Part shown: piece by piece, positions 27,706-36,725 of the stretch
Numbering within the stretch: the first letter of the stretch is position 1
Layout: the number at the start of each line of letters is the position of its first letter
From: Enterococcus sp. HY326
GTDB lineage: Bacteria; Bacillota; Bacilli; Lactobacillales; Enterococcaceae
Assembly (NCBI RefSeq): GCF_026157065.1
Contig: NZ_JANLGQ010000004.1
Location: 372,001 to 436,000, forward strand
Reading direction: 5' to 3'
Length of the DNA stretch: 64,000 nucleotides
The notes under the pieces: model-generated
Told to the model about the DNA's origin: nothing
The model's database searches: none
What the model saw: only the letters and a program-made list of their open reading frames with translations
Made by a program: the position numbers and the translations under genes

Positions 27706-28026
27706 TTAATTTATCTTAGCTAAAGTTTTGACACTGATGCTGCCTGGATGGCTTTGAAAATAGCTGTAAATAAAATTTTTCAACAGGCGCTCGTTCGCTG
27801 CATTTTGATATTCCGGCAGAAAAACCACTTGGCGAATATGGACAAAATTACCGGCATAGAGCTGAAGTGTCACTGCTGCAATCACCTTTTGTTCTTCTAT
27901 AAGGGCAAAGGTCTGATACTTAGCTTCCCGATAAAAGTTTATCGGCTGGTGGAGGAGTTGCTTTCTTAAGGCAATAGCGGCAAAAAATTCTTGACTGTGG
28001 GGCTGACATTGAAGGGCGGTAATCAT
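27706..28026 (-). CDS. Small GNAT-like acetyltransferase domain protein
   Basis: A 106-aa protein with an N-terminal half resembling the GNAT fold (ALRKQLL...REAKYQTFALIEEQKVIAAVTLQL) and VHIRQVVFLPEYQNAANERLLKNFIYSYFQ, which matches the beta4-alpha3 region where acetyl-CoA binds. The classical R/QxxGxG/A loop is not evident (YQNAANERL instead), so catalytic activity is uncertain. AGGAGG sits seven bases before ATG 28026 on the minus strand, better than the ATG six bases further out. It lies alone, convergent with the efflux operon and divergent from moxR. Confidence 0.6.
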   Translation of the reverse strand: MITALQCQPHSQEFFAAIALRKQLLHQPINFYREAKYQTFALIEEQKVIAAVTLQLYAGNFVHIRQVVFLPEYQNAANERLLKNFIYSYFQSHPGSISVKTLAKIN

Positions 28027-28269
28027 ATGCATTCCTCCTCGCTAAATTAGTTTGTAGCTTAAAAAAATGGTACAGAACTTCCATGAAGAAAATAATGGTC
28101 AGACTTGTTTTTTCTATGAAGCTGCCTTAAGTTTTTCTAAAATTAAACCGTTATCGCTAATTTAATAAAAAATTATCGTCGATTTTTAGTTTATTAGTTG
28201 ACTTAGAGTGAGGTTCATCAAGTAAAATAGAAGAGAAGAATTAATTCTGGGGAAATAGGGGGCGTTCGA

Positions 28270-29211
28270 ATGGATGAGCAGATTTTTGATAAAATTCAGC
28301 AGTTAATTAATGAAGTGGAGAAGGTGGTCTTTGGTAAGCGGGAAATTATTCAAATGACGGTGGCTGCGTTACTGGCTGGTGGCCATGTACTATTTGAAGA
28401 TATACCCGGCGTAGGAAAAACACAGTTGGTGAAGGCCTTGGCCAAGGCCGTTGAAAGCGATTATGCCAGAATTCAGTTTACTCCGGATTTATTGCCGAAT
28501 GATATTTTAGGGGTTTCGATTTTTAATTCAGAAACCCATCAGTTTGAATTTCGTAAAGGCGCCATTTTTACCTCGATTTTATTAGCTGATGAAATTAACC
28601 GTACTACTCCTCGGACACAGGCCGCTCTGTTGGAGGCGATGTCTGAAGGTCACGTCACGATTGACAATCAAACCTATCCATTAAGTCCCCACTTTTTTGT
28701 TTTAGCAACGCAAAATCCAATTGAATATGAAGGTACCTTTCCTTTGCCAGAAGCACAACTGGATCGCTTTTTATTTCGTTTACATATTGGCTATCCTGAT
28801 TATGAGAATGAGCTGCAGCTATTGTTAGGGGAAAAGCAGCAGTCTGTTGAGGATATCCGTCCGATTTTATCTGACCGAGCGCTGTCACAATTAAAAGAAA
28901 CCGTTAAGCAAGTCTATATTGATGAGCAGGTTGCCCGTTATGCTCTTGATTTAGTTCGCAATAGTCGGCGCCACAATGCAGTGGAGCTCGGGATTAGTCC
29001 CCGTGGAGCGATTGCTTTTATTCAAGGTGCCAAAGCCTTTGCCCTGACCCAAAGCAGAATGTTTGTGACACCAGCGGACTTGCAAAAAATTATGCCTGCG
29101 GTCTTCGGTCATCGCCTTTTACTAAAAGGCGGGCTAGCCGCCAGCTCTGAAAAAAATGCTGAGGTGATGGAGCAAATTTTACAGCAGACAGCCGTTCCAG
29201 TGAGGCGCTAG
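28270..29211 (+). CDS. MoxR-type AAA+ ATPase
   Basis: Cytoplasmic chaperone-like ATPase of 313 aa. Walker A DIPGVGKTQL near residue 45, Walker B ILLADEINRTTPRTQ near 106, sensor 1 LATQNPIEYEGTFPLPEAQLDRF near 150 and a C-terminal lid domain. MoxR proteins act with the DUF58 and transglutaminase proteins encoded next; the three-gene set is widespread and thought to serve protein maturation or envelope stress, without a fixed substrate. AGGGGG lies ahead of ATG 28270. Confidence 0.9.
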   Translation: MDEQIFDKIQQLINEVEKVVFGKREIIQMTVAALLAGGHVLFEDIPGVGKTQLVKALAKAVESDYARIQFTPDLLPNDILGVSIFNSETHQFEFRKGAIFTSILLADEINRTTPRTQAALLEAMSEGHVTIDNQTYPLSPHFFVLATQNPIEYEGTFPLPEAQLDRFLFRLHIGYPDYENELQLLLGEKQQSVEDIRPILSDRALSQLKETVKQVYIDEQVARYALDLVRNSRRHNAVELGISPRGAIAFIQGAKAFALTQSRMFVTPADLQKIMPAVFGHRLLLKGGLAASSEKNAEVMEQILQQTAVPVRR

Positions 29212-29212
29212 T

Positions 29213-30262
29213 ATGAAGTGGCTCAGGTTTTTCTTCAAACTGATTTTGACGCTGCTGCTTTTTGCTTTCTTGATTTTTTACGCAGCCGCCTTCAATACTC
29301 AAATCGGCTGGAGCCTGCTCTTTTTCTTTGGGCTATTGTTTTTGATTAATCTGTTGACGATTTTACCCTTTCTCAGAAAAATTACTTTCATCAGCCATGA
29401 TTCAGTTTACAGTTACCGATTTCAGCCTTTAAAAATGGAAGTGCTCATCGAAAAAATGGGCAGTCGTTTGCTACCTTTTGGAAAATTGTTTATTAATTTT
29501 CCTGAGTGGAGTGATCAAACATGGCGAATCGTTGGCTACCGAGGTAAAAGACAACAGCTTGAAGTCACCATTCAAGCGAAAGAACGGGGAGTCTATCATG
29601 AGCTGCCCTTAAAAGTAACAGCGACCGATTTAGTTGAATTGTTCAGCAAGACGCAGCGCATTCAGATGAAGCAAGAATTAATTGTACTGCCGGAGGTTAA
29701 AGCAGAAGCGTATTTGTTATTACGCAATTTTAAAACTAGCCAAAAGTTGAGTCTGATTGGCGAAAATAATTTTTCCATCAAAAGCTATCGGGATTATCGT
29801 CCCGGGGATCCTTTAAAAAATATTGATTGGAAACTTTCCAGTAAAGAGCGCACCTTGGTTTATCGGGAACAGGAAATGGAGCGGCCCAGTGAGGTGGTCT
29901 TAGTTTTTTGGGGCCAAGCAGCTGCTGAGTTTGAGGAAAGCCTCAGCTGGTATTATTCGTTACAAAAATTATTGGCGCAAAATGCCAATTTTTACCAGAT
30001 TATCGTCGGTCAGCAACTAAAAACCGGTACCTTAATTGAGACGGAAACATTTGCGACTATCAAGCCCTTCACTGAAACACCAGTGCTGCCAAAATTTAAA
30101 GGCAGCCAAGTCTTAGTCATCACGCCAGTTCAGACGCCTGAATTAGTGGCTTTCCTGCAAGAAAATCAGCGGCGGAAAAAAATTCAAGTCTTAGATATTA
30201 AACAAATCCAACAACTGACTGCAGTAGAATTACCAGAAAAAGGGGGCGAGGCCCGTGGTTAG
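29213..30262 (+). CDS. DUF58 domain protein
   Basis: Protein of 349 aa with two N-terminal membrane helices (about residues 5-45) and a cytoplasmic DUF58 domain. The hallmark is SYRDYRPGDPLKNIDWKLSS near residue 192, followed by LVYREQEMERPSEVVLV. DUF58 proteins often fold like von Willebrand A domains and partner with MoxR ATPases. It begins two bases after the moxR stop and overlaps the next gene by eight bases. Confidence 0.9.
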   Translation: MKWLRFFFKLILTLLLFAFLIFYAAAFNTQIGWSLLFFFGLLFLINLLTILPFLRKITFISHDSVYSYRFQPLKMEVLIEKMGSRLLPFGKLFINFPEWSDQTWRIVGYRGKRQQLEVTIQAKERGVYHELPLKVTATDLVELFSKTQRIQMKQELIVLPEVKAEAYLLLRNFKTSQKLSLIGENNFSIKSYRDYRPGDPLKNIDWKLSSKERTLVYREQEMERPSEVVLVFWGQAAAEFEESLSWYYSLQKLLAQNANFYQIIVGQQLKTGTLIETETFATIKPFTETPVLPKFKGSQVLVITPVQTPELVAFLQENQRRKKIQVLDIKQIQQLTAVELPEKGGEARG

Positions 30263-32426
30263 ATCCCGTTCCATCTTTGTCAACGGCGAAAAGCTAAAAG
30301 CAGATGGGCTCTTGGCTTTTTTAGCTTATTTAAGTGTTGCTACTGCCTTCACGGTTTTTTTACAGGCTTATTCCTTATCAGATAATTTTTTCGCTTTTAC
30401 TTTTTTTGCAGTTGTTGCTGCCATGCTACTGCTGCTGAATAAAGTCTGGTTGAAATCTTTACTGGTGCTGGCAGCCCTTTTGTTTGGCTATCATCATTTT
30501 TTTCCTTACAATCTGCCAATTGGACTTACTTGGCTGATTCGTTTTAAGGATGGCCTTGACCAAGGCGTTGAACAGCTGATAAACTCTGGGGCCTATATTG
30601 GTGAAATTTTAGCGATGCTGCTCTTATTATTGCTTTCTATTTTACTTTTAGTATTATTCATTCATTTTAAAATTTTTTTCTTTGGTTACAGCCTGATGAT
30701 TGGGTACCTTTTAATGACCAGTCTCTATCATCCTGGTTTAAATTTTACGCTGCAGGCCTTGATTATTGCCAGCTGCGGCATTCTTTCCGTTTTTTTAAAG
30801 AATAATTATTGGCAGGGGAAATACAAATTAACGTTGCTGTTGACCGGCATTGGTTTGACTTTGGTTATCTTTGCAGTTGCTGAGTATCTGCCTTCCACAG
30901 GCATCCGCAATTCATTAATGCTGACGACTGCAAATTTTCGGACGCAGCTGAATGCTACGGGATTTTATGATTTTGTCGGCAGCCAAGGAACTGCCAGTGT
31001 GTCCCGCATGGGTTTTAGTGAAGACGATAGCTCATTGGGAGGGCCGTTATTAGATGACAATGCAGAAATTTTTACAGCTCGCCAAGCTAGCAGTCATTAT
31101 TGGCGGGTTGAAAGCAAAGATTTTTACTCAGGAGCCGGCTGGTTTGCCACTGAGGCTGAAAATGCCACTCATGTTGATCCCGCCAATTTATCGGTAAGCG
31201 ATTATGATTATCAGCAGACATACGCTGAAGCGCAAACCATTGAACTTTCGTATACAAGCCAAGCCAGTTATCTAGCTCTACCCTATGGTGCCAATACTAT
31301 TGCAATATCTAATCCAGGGGCGGCGGCCTATGTTCAAGAAGAAATTCGGAGGGTGGATGTTCAAAATTTAGCAGCACCGATTGCGGCAACAATCAACTGG
31401 CAGGATTTTTCATATAATGCCAGTGATTTAGAAAATGTTCATATTCAAACGCCTACAGATACTGCAGTTGATTATCTTCAGCTGCCGGAAAATTTGCCGA
31501 GTCGTGTTGGCGAGCTGGCCACTCAAGTGACGACTGATGTCTTTGGCTTATACAATCAAGTGCTTGCTGTGGAGGATTATTTAAAAAATTCCTCCACCTT
31601 CCGCTATTCAAAGGTCGATGCGGCAGTCATTGAAGAAGGGCAGGATTATGTCGATCAATTTCTTTTTGAAACACAGGTGGGCTACTGTGATAATTTTTCC
31701 AGTTCGATGGTCGTAATGCTGCGAACATTGGGGATTCCCGCCCGTTGGACCAAGGGCTTTGCTCCCGGTAGCCGCAGTCGTGATGGTGAAGATTATCTTT
31801 ATACAGTAACCAATAACAATGCCCATTCATGGGTGGAGGTTTATTTTTCCGGTTTCGGTTGGCTGCCTTTTGAACCGACGCCGAGTTTTAGTAATCCAGA
31901 TCGGCCGACAATAACAGAGGAAGCTGAGACACCAGAAAGTTCCGCTGAAGCAACACCTTCAGCCAGTTCCAGTAGCACGCAAGCAACAACTTCTACAACA
32001 AGTAGTCAAGTCAGTTCAGAAGAGTCAACGGAGGAGACAGCAGCGTCAAGCCAAAGAGATTATACTGATTTAGTTTATCTGGCAGCTGCTTTACTTTTGA
32101 CGTCACTTGTAGCCTTGATTATCAGTTTTAATTGGTTGCTAATTCGACTGCGTCTTGTTTTGAATAAACCGCAGGCGCTGCTTGAAGGGTATCCATGTAT
32201 TTTGAAAAAAGCTGAGAAAAAAGTTCCTCGTGAGCCATCAGAAACACTAATGGCTTATGCACAGCGTTTTGCTGAAGAAACGCAATTAGCAGACTTCGCC
32301 GTTGTAACTGAAGCATACGAAGCAGCATTATACGGTAGCGGGATAGAAAAAACTTCGCCAGAGACACGGCAATTATTATGGCAAGTTGCCAAGAAGTTAA
32401 CCTATCCAAGAAAAAATAAAGAATAG
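30255..32426 (+). CDS. Membrane transglutaminase-like protein (TgpA type)
   Basis: Protein of 723 aa: about six N-terminal membrane helices to residue ~215, a long outer domain with a transglutaminase core, a Ser/Thr/Glu-rich linker (about 555-595), a further helix near 605-630 and a cytoplasmic DUF4129-like tail. The catalytic Cys is in GYCDNFSSS near 477 and the His in NAHSWVEVY near 522; the third position reads WLPFEPTPS, with Glu where classical enzymes have Asp. The start is GTG 30255 with AAGGGGGCGAGG upstream. Last gene of the MoxR-DUF58-TGase operon; function probably envelope protein processing (inference). Confidence 0.88.
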   Translation: MVRSRSIFVNGEKLKADGLLAFLAYLSVATAFTVFLQAYSLSDNFFAFTFFAVVAAMLLLLNKVWLKSLLVLAALLFGYHHFFPYNLPIGLTWLIRFKDGLDQGVEQLINSGAYIGEILAMLLLLLLSILLLVLFIHFKIFFFGYSLMIGYLLMTSLYHPGLNFTLQALIIASCGILSVFLKNNYWQGKYKLTLLLTGIGLTLVIFAVAEYLPSTGIRNSLMLTTANFRTQLNATGFYDFVGSQGTASVSRMGFSEDDSSLGGPLLDDNAEIFTARQASSHYWRVESKDFYSGAGWFATEAENATHVDPANLSVSDYDYQQTYAEAQTIELSYTSQASYLALPYGANTIAISNPGAAAYVQEEIRRVDVQNLAAPIAATINWQDFSYNASDLENVHIQTPTDTAVDYLQLPENLPSRVGELATQVTTDVFGLYNQVLAVEDYLKNSSTFRYSKVDAAVIEEGQDYVDQFLFETQVGYCDNFSSSMVVMLRTLGIPARWTKGFAPGSRSRDGEDYLYTVTNNNAHSWVEVYFSGFGWLPFEPTPSFSNPDRPTITEEAETPESSAEATPSASSSSTQATTSTTSSQVSSEESTEETAASSQRDYTDLVYLAAALLLTSLVALIISFNWLLIRLRLVLNKPQALLEGYPCILKKAEKKVPREPSETLMAYAQRFAEETQLADFAVVTEAYEAALYGSGIEKTSPETRQLLWQVAKKLTYPRKNKE

Positions 32427-32436
32427 CAGGTAAAGC

Positions 32437-33324
32437 ATGATGGAGTTGAGAAGTTATCGGTATTTTTTAGCTATCGCCGAACAGGGCAATATCTCTAAAG
32501 CAGCTAAAAATTTAAATATTACCCAACCGACCTTGAGCCGCCAGCTAAAAGAGCTGGAGGAGGAATTAGGTGTCGAGCTGTTTCAAAGAGAACACAAGCA
32601 GTTAGTACTGACAGAGGCCGGGATTTTTTTACGGGAACGGGCCCAAGAAATTATCCAGTTGGCGGATAAAACGCAACAGGAATTTTTAGATCAGCGGCAA
32701 ACGCTCTTTAGCGGAAAAATTTCGATTGGCTGCGTTGAGGCGGATAATTCCGATACTTTAGCGCTGATGCTGGAGGAATTTGTCGAAGATTATCCTCAGG
32801 TCAGCTTTGAAATCTTTAGTAGTACTGGTGAAGAAATTATCGAGAAGTTGGATTTAGGCCTACTGGATGTCGCCATCTTACTCAACCCGATTGCAACGGA
32901 AAAATATCACAGCGTTCTGCTGCCTAGAAAAGAAGTTTGGGGATTGCTGGTGGAAGGGACAAGTTTTTTAGCCAGTAAGAATACAATCACTCCAGAAGAT
33001 TTAATTGGCGTGCCGCTATTAGTCAGTCGCCGCAGTGAAGTTCAGGAAATGGTAGCCAATTGGGCACATACTAAGATTAGTCAATTGAACATTAAGGGCG
33101 TGTACAATTTAATTTTTAATGTGATTGCCCTTGTTGAAAATCGAGTGGCCTCAGCGTTGGTGATTAAAGGCGCCACTAGCTATCACCATTCCGACGAGGT
33201 GAAATTTATTCCCTTGTCACCAAAAATTGAAACTGAATGTGTCTTCGTCTGGCGCAAGCATAAAGTGCAAGCGCCAGTCGTCAAAGAATTTATTCAACGG
33301 ATGAACTATGCTTTCAAAGCATAG
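32437..33324 (+). CDS. LysR family transcriptional regulator
   Basis: Regulator of 295 aa with an N-terminal winged helix (SYRYFLAIAEQGNISKAAKNLNITQPTLSRQLKELEEELGVELF) and a C-terminal substrate-binding-like effector domain. It starts at ATG 32437 or ATG 32440 and lies 10 bases after the transglutaminase gene. The final codons lie inside the terminator hairpin at 33304-33334. It precedes the flavodoxin-cupin-CMD genes in the same orientation and is a plausible regulator of them (inference). Confidence 0.9.
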   Translation: MMELRSYRYFLAIAEQGNISKAAKNLNITQPTLSRQLKELEEELGVELFQREHKQLVLTEAGIFLRERAQEIIQLADKTQQEFLDQRQTLFSGKISIGCVEADNSDTLALMLEEFVEDYPQVSFEIFSSTGEEIIEKLDLGLLDVAILLNPIATEKYHSVLLPRKEVWGLLVEGTSFLASKNTITPEDLIGVPLLVSRRSEVQEMVANWAHTKISQLNIKGVYNLIFNVIALVENRVASALVIKGATSYHHSDEVKFIPLSPKIETECVFVWRKHKVQAPVVKEFIQRMNYAFKA

Positions 33325-33334
33325 TTCTTTTTTT
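33304..33334 (+). terminator. Terminator overlapping the end of the LysR gene
   Basis: AACTATGCTTT (33304-33314) and AAAGCATAGTT (33316-33326) form a perfect 11-bp stem. A C and seven T follow. The LysR stop codon lies in the right arm. Confidence 0.85.
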
Positions 33335-33414
33335 ATGAAGTATTAGACCAAATGAAGATAGGAGACTATCATAAAGGAGTAGTAAGGACAATGGGAAATG
33401 GAGGTGATGTAGTC

Positions 33415-33900
33415 ATGAGTGTGGTCATTTATTTTTCTAAAAGCGGCCATACAGCTGAGTTGGCCCAAAAGATTAGCCAGCAATTGTCAGCTGAAATTGC
33501 CGAATTAAAACCGGTTAAACCGTATCCTGAAAGTTATTCAGCGACAACTACAATTGCCGAAGCCGAAAAAAAGCAAAATTTACGGCCGGCCTTTCAACCT
33601 TTGCCGATTGATTTGGCCGAGCATCAGGAAATTTTTCTCGGTTATCCCATTTGGTGGGGCACCTTTCCGATGGTGGTGACGACTTTTTTAGAAAAAATGG
33701 TTTCCGCTAATCAGATTATTTATCCCTTTGCCACCCATGAAGGCAGTGGCTTAGGTGCTAGCATTGAAAATCTGCAGCAATTGCTTGCCGCCAGTCAAAT
33801 CAAAACCGGTCTCGCCATTCGTGGCAGTAACGTCAGTCGCTCAGATCGGGCAATTGCCAATTGGCTGCATCAGTACCATTCAGATTGTTTTAAGAAATAA
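33415..33900 (+). CDS. Flavodoxin family protein
   Basis: FMN-binding redox protein of about 161 aa. The phosphate-binding loop is YFSKSGHTAELAQKI near residue 6, and PIWWGTFPMVVTTFLE near 78 stacks on the flavin, as in the flavodoxin-like family found in lactic acid bacteria. GGAGGTGAT at 33401-33409 is an unusually complete anti-16S match and sets ATG 33415 as the start, over the open frame that begins at 33352. It is followed closely by cupin and CMD-family genes, forming a small redox operon. Confidence 0.85.
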   Translation: MSVVIYFSKSGHTAELAQKISQQLSAEIAELKPVKPYPESYSATTTIAEAEKKQNLRPAFQPLPIDLAEHQEIFLGYPIWWGTFPMVVTTFLEKMVSANQIIYPFATHEGSGLGASIENLQQLLAASQIKTGLAIRGSNVSRSDRAIANWLHQYHSDCFKK

Positions 33901-33921
33901 AAAATTTCGGAGGTTATAGTA

Positions 33922-34326
33922 ATGAAAAACGAAGAAGTCAAAGACGGTATTATTTTTTCAGCAGGAGAACCCAACGATGCTTACGCCCAATATTTTATTG
34001 GCCAAAGTTATTTAAATAATTTAGTTACAGATCCCGATGTCAGTGTCGGCGTCGGCAATGTTACGTTTGAACCCGGCTGTCGCAATAATTGGCATATTCA
34101 TAAAAATGGTTTTCAAATTTTATTAGTGACTGGCGGCGAAGGCTGGTACCAAGAAGATGGCCAGCCGGCGAGAAAATTAGTGCCGGGAGATGTTGTCGTT
34201 ACCCATGATGGGGTTAAACATTGGCATGGCGCCGCTAAGGATAGTTGGTTTGAACATTTGGCTATCACTGCTGGTCAAGCAGAATGGTTAGAACCAGTTA
34301 CGGATCAAATTTACGATGCACTTTAA
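33922..34326 (+). CDS. Cupin domain protein
   Basis: Small beta-barrel protein of 134 aa. Two cupin motifs are clear: NNWHIHKNGFQILLVTGGEGWYQ near residue 54 and PGDVVVTHDGVKHWHGA near 90; the histidines and the glutamine or glutamate positions form a probable metal site. Similar proteins often sit beside carboxymuconolactone decarboxylase-like proteins, as here. CGGAGG precedes ATG 33922. Catalytic function is unknown. Confidence 0.85.
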   Translation: MKNEEVKDGIIFSAGEPNDAYAQYFIGQSYLNNLVTDPDVSVGVGNVTFEPGCRNNWHIHKNGFQILLVTGGEGWYQEDGQPARKLVPGDVVVTHDGVKHWHGAAKDSWFEHLAITAGQAEWLEPVTDQIYDAL

Positions 34327-34359
34327 GCAGATAGTTCAATTAAGAGAGGATGATTGATT

Positions 34360-34674
34360 ATGGAAAAACAAACAGCAGGTAGAGATAATTTAGGTGAATT
34401 TGCACCGCAATTTGCAGCATTAAACGACGACGTACTATTTGGTGAAGTCTGGGCAAGGGAAAGTCAAATGTCCCCCCATGACCGCAGTTTAATTACCGTG
34501 GCTAGCTTGATGACCCAAGGTGTTCCCCAACTAGAAGCCCATTTAAATATTGCGAAGAAAAATGGTGTGACCAAAGAAGAAATCGTCGAATTAATTACCC
34601 ATTTAGCCTTTTATACTGGCTGGCCTAAAGCCTGGTCTGCCTTCAATTTGGCAAAAGAAATTTATCAAGACTAA
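34360..34674 (+). CDS. Carboxymuconolactone decarboxylase (CMD) family protein
   Basis: All-helical protein of 104 aa with the CMD pattern FGEVWARESQMSPHDRSLITVASLMTQG and EAHLNIAKKNGVTKEEIVELITHLAFYTGWPKAWSA. It lacks the CxxC of the peroxidase AhpD, so it belongs to the broader family with no assured redox activity. AGAGAGGA before ATG 34360 supports that start rather than the TTG six bases upstream. It is the last gene of the flavodoxin-cupin-CMD set. Confidence 0.85.
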   Translation: MEKQTAGRDNLGEFAPQFAALNDDVLFGEVWARESQMSPHDRSLITVASLMTQGVPQLEAHLNIAKKNGVTKEEIVELITHLAFYTGWPKAWSAFNLAKEIYQD

Positions 34675-34696
34675 GTTAAATAATTTGCGCAACAAG

Positions 34697-34818
34697 ATAC
34701 AAAAAAATCGGAGAGTCGTCTGTAAGCAAAAATCATGTTACAGATTCTGGTAACTTCATGGTGCCAGTAGATTTTCTTAAACTATTTCAAGCCGGCTACT
34801 CGTCGGCTTTTTTTGTAT
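34697..34818 (+). terminator. Large branched terminator after the CMD gene
   Basis: ATACAAAAAAA (34697-34707) pairs perfectly with TTTTTTTGTAT (34808-34818). Inside are CTGTAA (34730-34735) with TTACAG (34738-34743 region) and AGCCG (34790-34794) with CGGCT (34804-34808) immediately before the T run. The last stem alone would act as an intrinsic terminator. Confidence 0.65.
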
Positions 34819-34940
34819 GAAAAATAGTTTACCAATTGTTTATATTTTCCCATCTTTTTATTTAATCTCCCTTGTTAGACTAATAATGGACTATCAGTTA
34901 AGCTGTAGTATTCCATAGCTTGTTGAAAAGAGGTGGGCAA

Positions 34941-36644
34941 ATGCAAAAGGGCCGGCGAAAAATTTTCTTAGTTTTTTTTATTTTTTCAGTGTTGTATGTT
35001 TTACCGGCTTTTGACTGGCAGCATCTTCAAATGGTAATTTTGCGGGGAGATGATTATGCTTTTCATTTTGGACGGATTTTTAGTTTGTTAGAGCAATTAA
35101 AAGCGACTGGGTGGCAACAGGAAGTAGCGGTTTTTGGTCATAGTCAGATTTTTTATGGTGTGAATCTTTTTTATCCACCGCTGACTTCAGTGGTACCGAT
35201 TGCGGTCTTATCAGCTTTATTTCATTCAGTAATCACAGGGCTTTATCTGTATGTCATTCTGCTAACTTTTATCACTTTTTTAATCGCGTATTACACCGCC
35301 TGCTATTTGACTAAGCAGGCATTACCCAATTTGAATCGGCAGGCTAGACTTTTTGTGCCTTACATATTTTCACTGTTATATGGTTTTTCCCATTATCGTT
35401 TGATTTGTTTTTATGAACGGATGGCGCTGGGAGAATTTGTGGCACTCAGTTTTTATCCGTTAATCTTTGCTGGATTTTATAGCATTTTAAAAGACAACGG
35501 TCGTAAAAAACATTGGCTCGTGCTGGGAATGGTGCTCTTAGCATATACACACATCTTATCGTTAATTTTGGTTTCGTTAGTCTTAGGCTTAATGTTAATT
35601 TTTTACGGATGTAAAAAACAAGTCAATAAAAAAGTTATCAGCAATTTTATCCAAGCGGCATTGCTGGCGGGATTATTATCATCAGCCAGTCTAGTTCCGA
35701 TGGTTTATCAAATGCTGACCATTGGAATTAATTCCGTTAAGACCTATGATTTGCAGCAGCAGGCCTATAATTTGTGGACGATTCTAGCCAATTCTTTGGA
35801 TAATTATCTTGGTTATATGAGCTTTGGTCTAGTAATTTCAGTAATTTTAGGTAGTTGTCTATGGAGTTATTTCAAGAGCCCGACAAATATTTTGCGGCAA
35901 TCTAGCTTTCTTAAAAATTGTTTCGGCTGGTCGCTAGTTTTTTTCATCAGTTTGACGACCTTCTTTCCGTGGCAGTTTTTTCAAAATACGCCACTAATTT
36001 TAATGCAGTTTCCGTTTCGTTTGATGCCCTTTTTAGGGATTTTTAGTTATTATTTAGGAGCGGTTCTCTTGTCTGATTGGCTTGTAAAACGACACTCAGC
36101 AACACGGCGCCTGCCAGTTCTACTGGCGACGCTCTTAGCAGTGCTGGCGATTGTCAGCGTCGAAAATTTGATTCAAATTCGCGATCCGGCTAATTTAATG
36201 TTGTCACAAAAGCAAGTTGAGGCGTCACAACATTATCAAGACTATCAAAATCGTGATTATCTGCCGAAGGACTTAAATAAAACCGAAAAAAGGAATATTT
36301 TAGAGAAAGTTGGTTTTATTAATCAACAGGAAACTGTGATGGATTATCAAGGTAATGCAAGCGGGATTGAACTAGATTTAACTTTGACAGCGACAAAAAA
36401 CTATGTTGTTACACCGGTGATTGCCTACAGCGGCTTAGTAGTGATTGATCAGCATCAGCAGAAGGTCAAGACGGTTGTCTCTGACAGCAAAACAATTGGC
36501 TTTGATTTACCAGCAGGCCAGTATCAATTGCAAATCAGCTATCAAGAACCCTGGATCCATAAAGCAAGCGAAGCAATTTCTGTGCTTACTTTAGTTGGCT
36601 ATAGTTTTTATCTTATAAGAAAAAGAAAAAAAGAAATCCCTTGA
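34941..36644 (+). CDS. Polytopic membrane protein, GT-C/YfhO-like
   Basis: About 568 aa with roughly eleven to twelve membrane helices and a C-terminal extracellular beta-rich domain before a last helix and a basic tail (IRKRKKE). An acidic pair in the first outer loop (RGDDYAFHFGRI near residue 32) is where GT-C glycosyltransferases that use lipid-linked sugars carry their catalytic acids. Similar proteins are annotated as YfhO-like or 6-pyruvoyl-tetrahydropterin-synthase-related membrane proteins. AAGAGGTGGG precedes ATG 34941. A role in decorating envelope polymers is inference. The marR promoter overlaps its stop codon. Confidence 0.65.
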   Translation: MQKGRRKIFLVFFIFSVLYVLPAFDWQHLQMVILRGDDYAFHFGRIFSLLEQLKATGWQQEVAVFGHSQIFYGVNLFYPPLTSVVPIAVLSALFHSVITGLYLYVILLTFITFLIAYYTACYLTKQALPNLNRQARLFVPYIFSLLYGFSHYRLICFYERMALGEFVALSFYPLIFAGFYSILKDNGRKKHWLVLGMVLLAYTHILSLILVSLVLGLMLIFYGCKKQVNKKVISNFIQAALLAGLLSSASLVPMVYQMLTIGINSVKTYDLQQQAYNLWTILANSLDNYLGYMSFGLVISVILGSCLWSYFKSPTNILRQSSFLKNCFGWSLVFFISLTTFFPWQFFQNTPLILMQFPFRLMPFLGIFSYYLGAVLLSDWLVKRHSATRRLPVLLATLLAVLAIVSVENLIQIRDPANLMLSQKQVEASQHYQDYQNRDYLPKDLNKTEKRNILEKVGFINQQETVMDYQGNASGIELDLTLTATKNYVVTPVIAYSGLVVIDQHQQKVKTVVSDSKTIGFDLPAGQYQLQISYQEPWIHKASEAISVLTLVGYSFYLIRKRKKEIP

Positions 36645-36699
36645 CAAAAGTTCGGTACCTAACTATAATCATTTTAGATTTAAGTTAGGTGCCGAACTT
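36641..36699 (+). promoter_or_regulatory. marR promoter with two palindromic operators
   Basis: TTGACA (36641-36646), a 17-base spacer and TATAAT (36664-36669) form a perfect consensus promoter. AAGTTCGGTACCTAACT (36648-36664) fills the spacer and reappears inverted at 36683-36699 with one difference. Each copy is itself nearly palindromic, AGTTnGGTnCCnAACT, the size expected for one MarR dimer. One copy would block the polymerase at -35/-10 and the other the transcription start; MarR autorepression is inferred. Confidence 0.8.
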
Positions 36700-36725
36700 A
36701 TTTAAATTGAAAGAAGGAATTTTTG

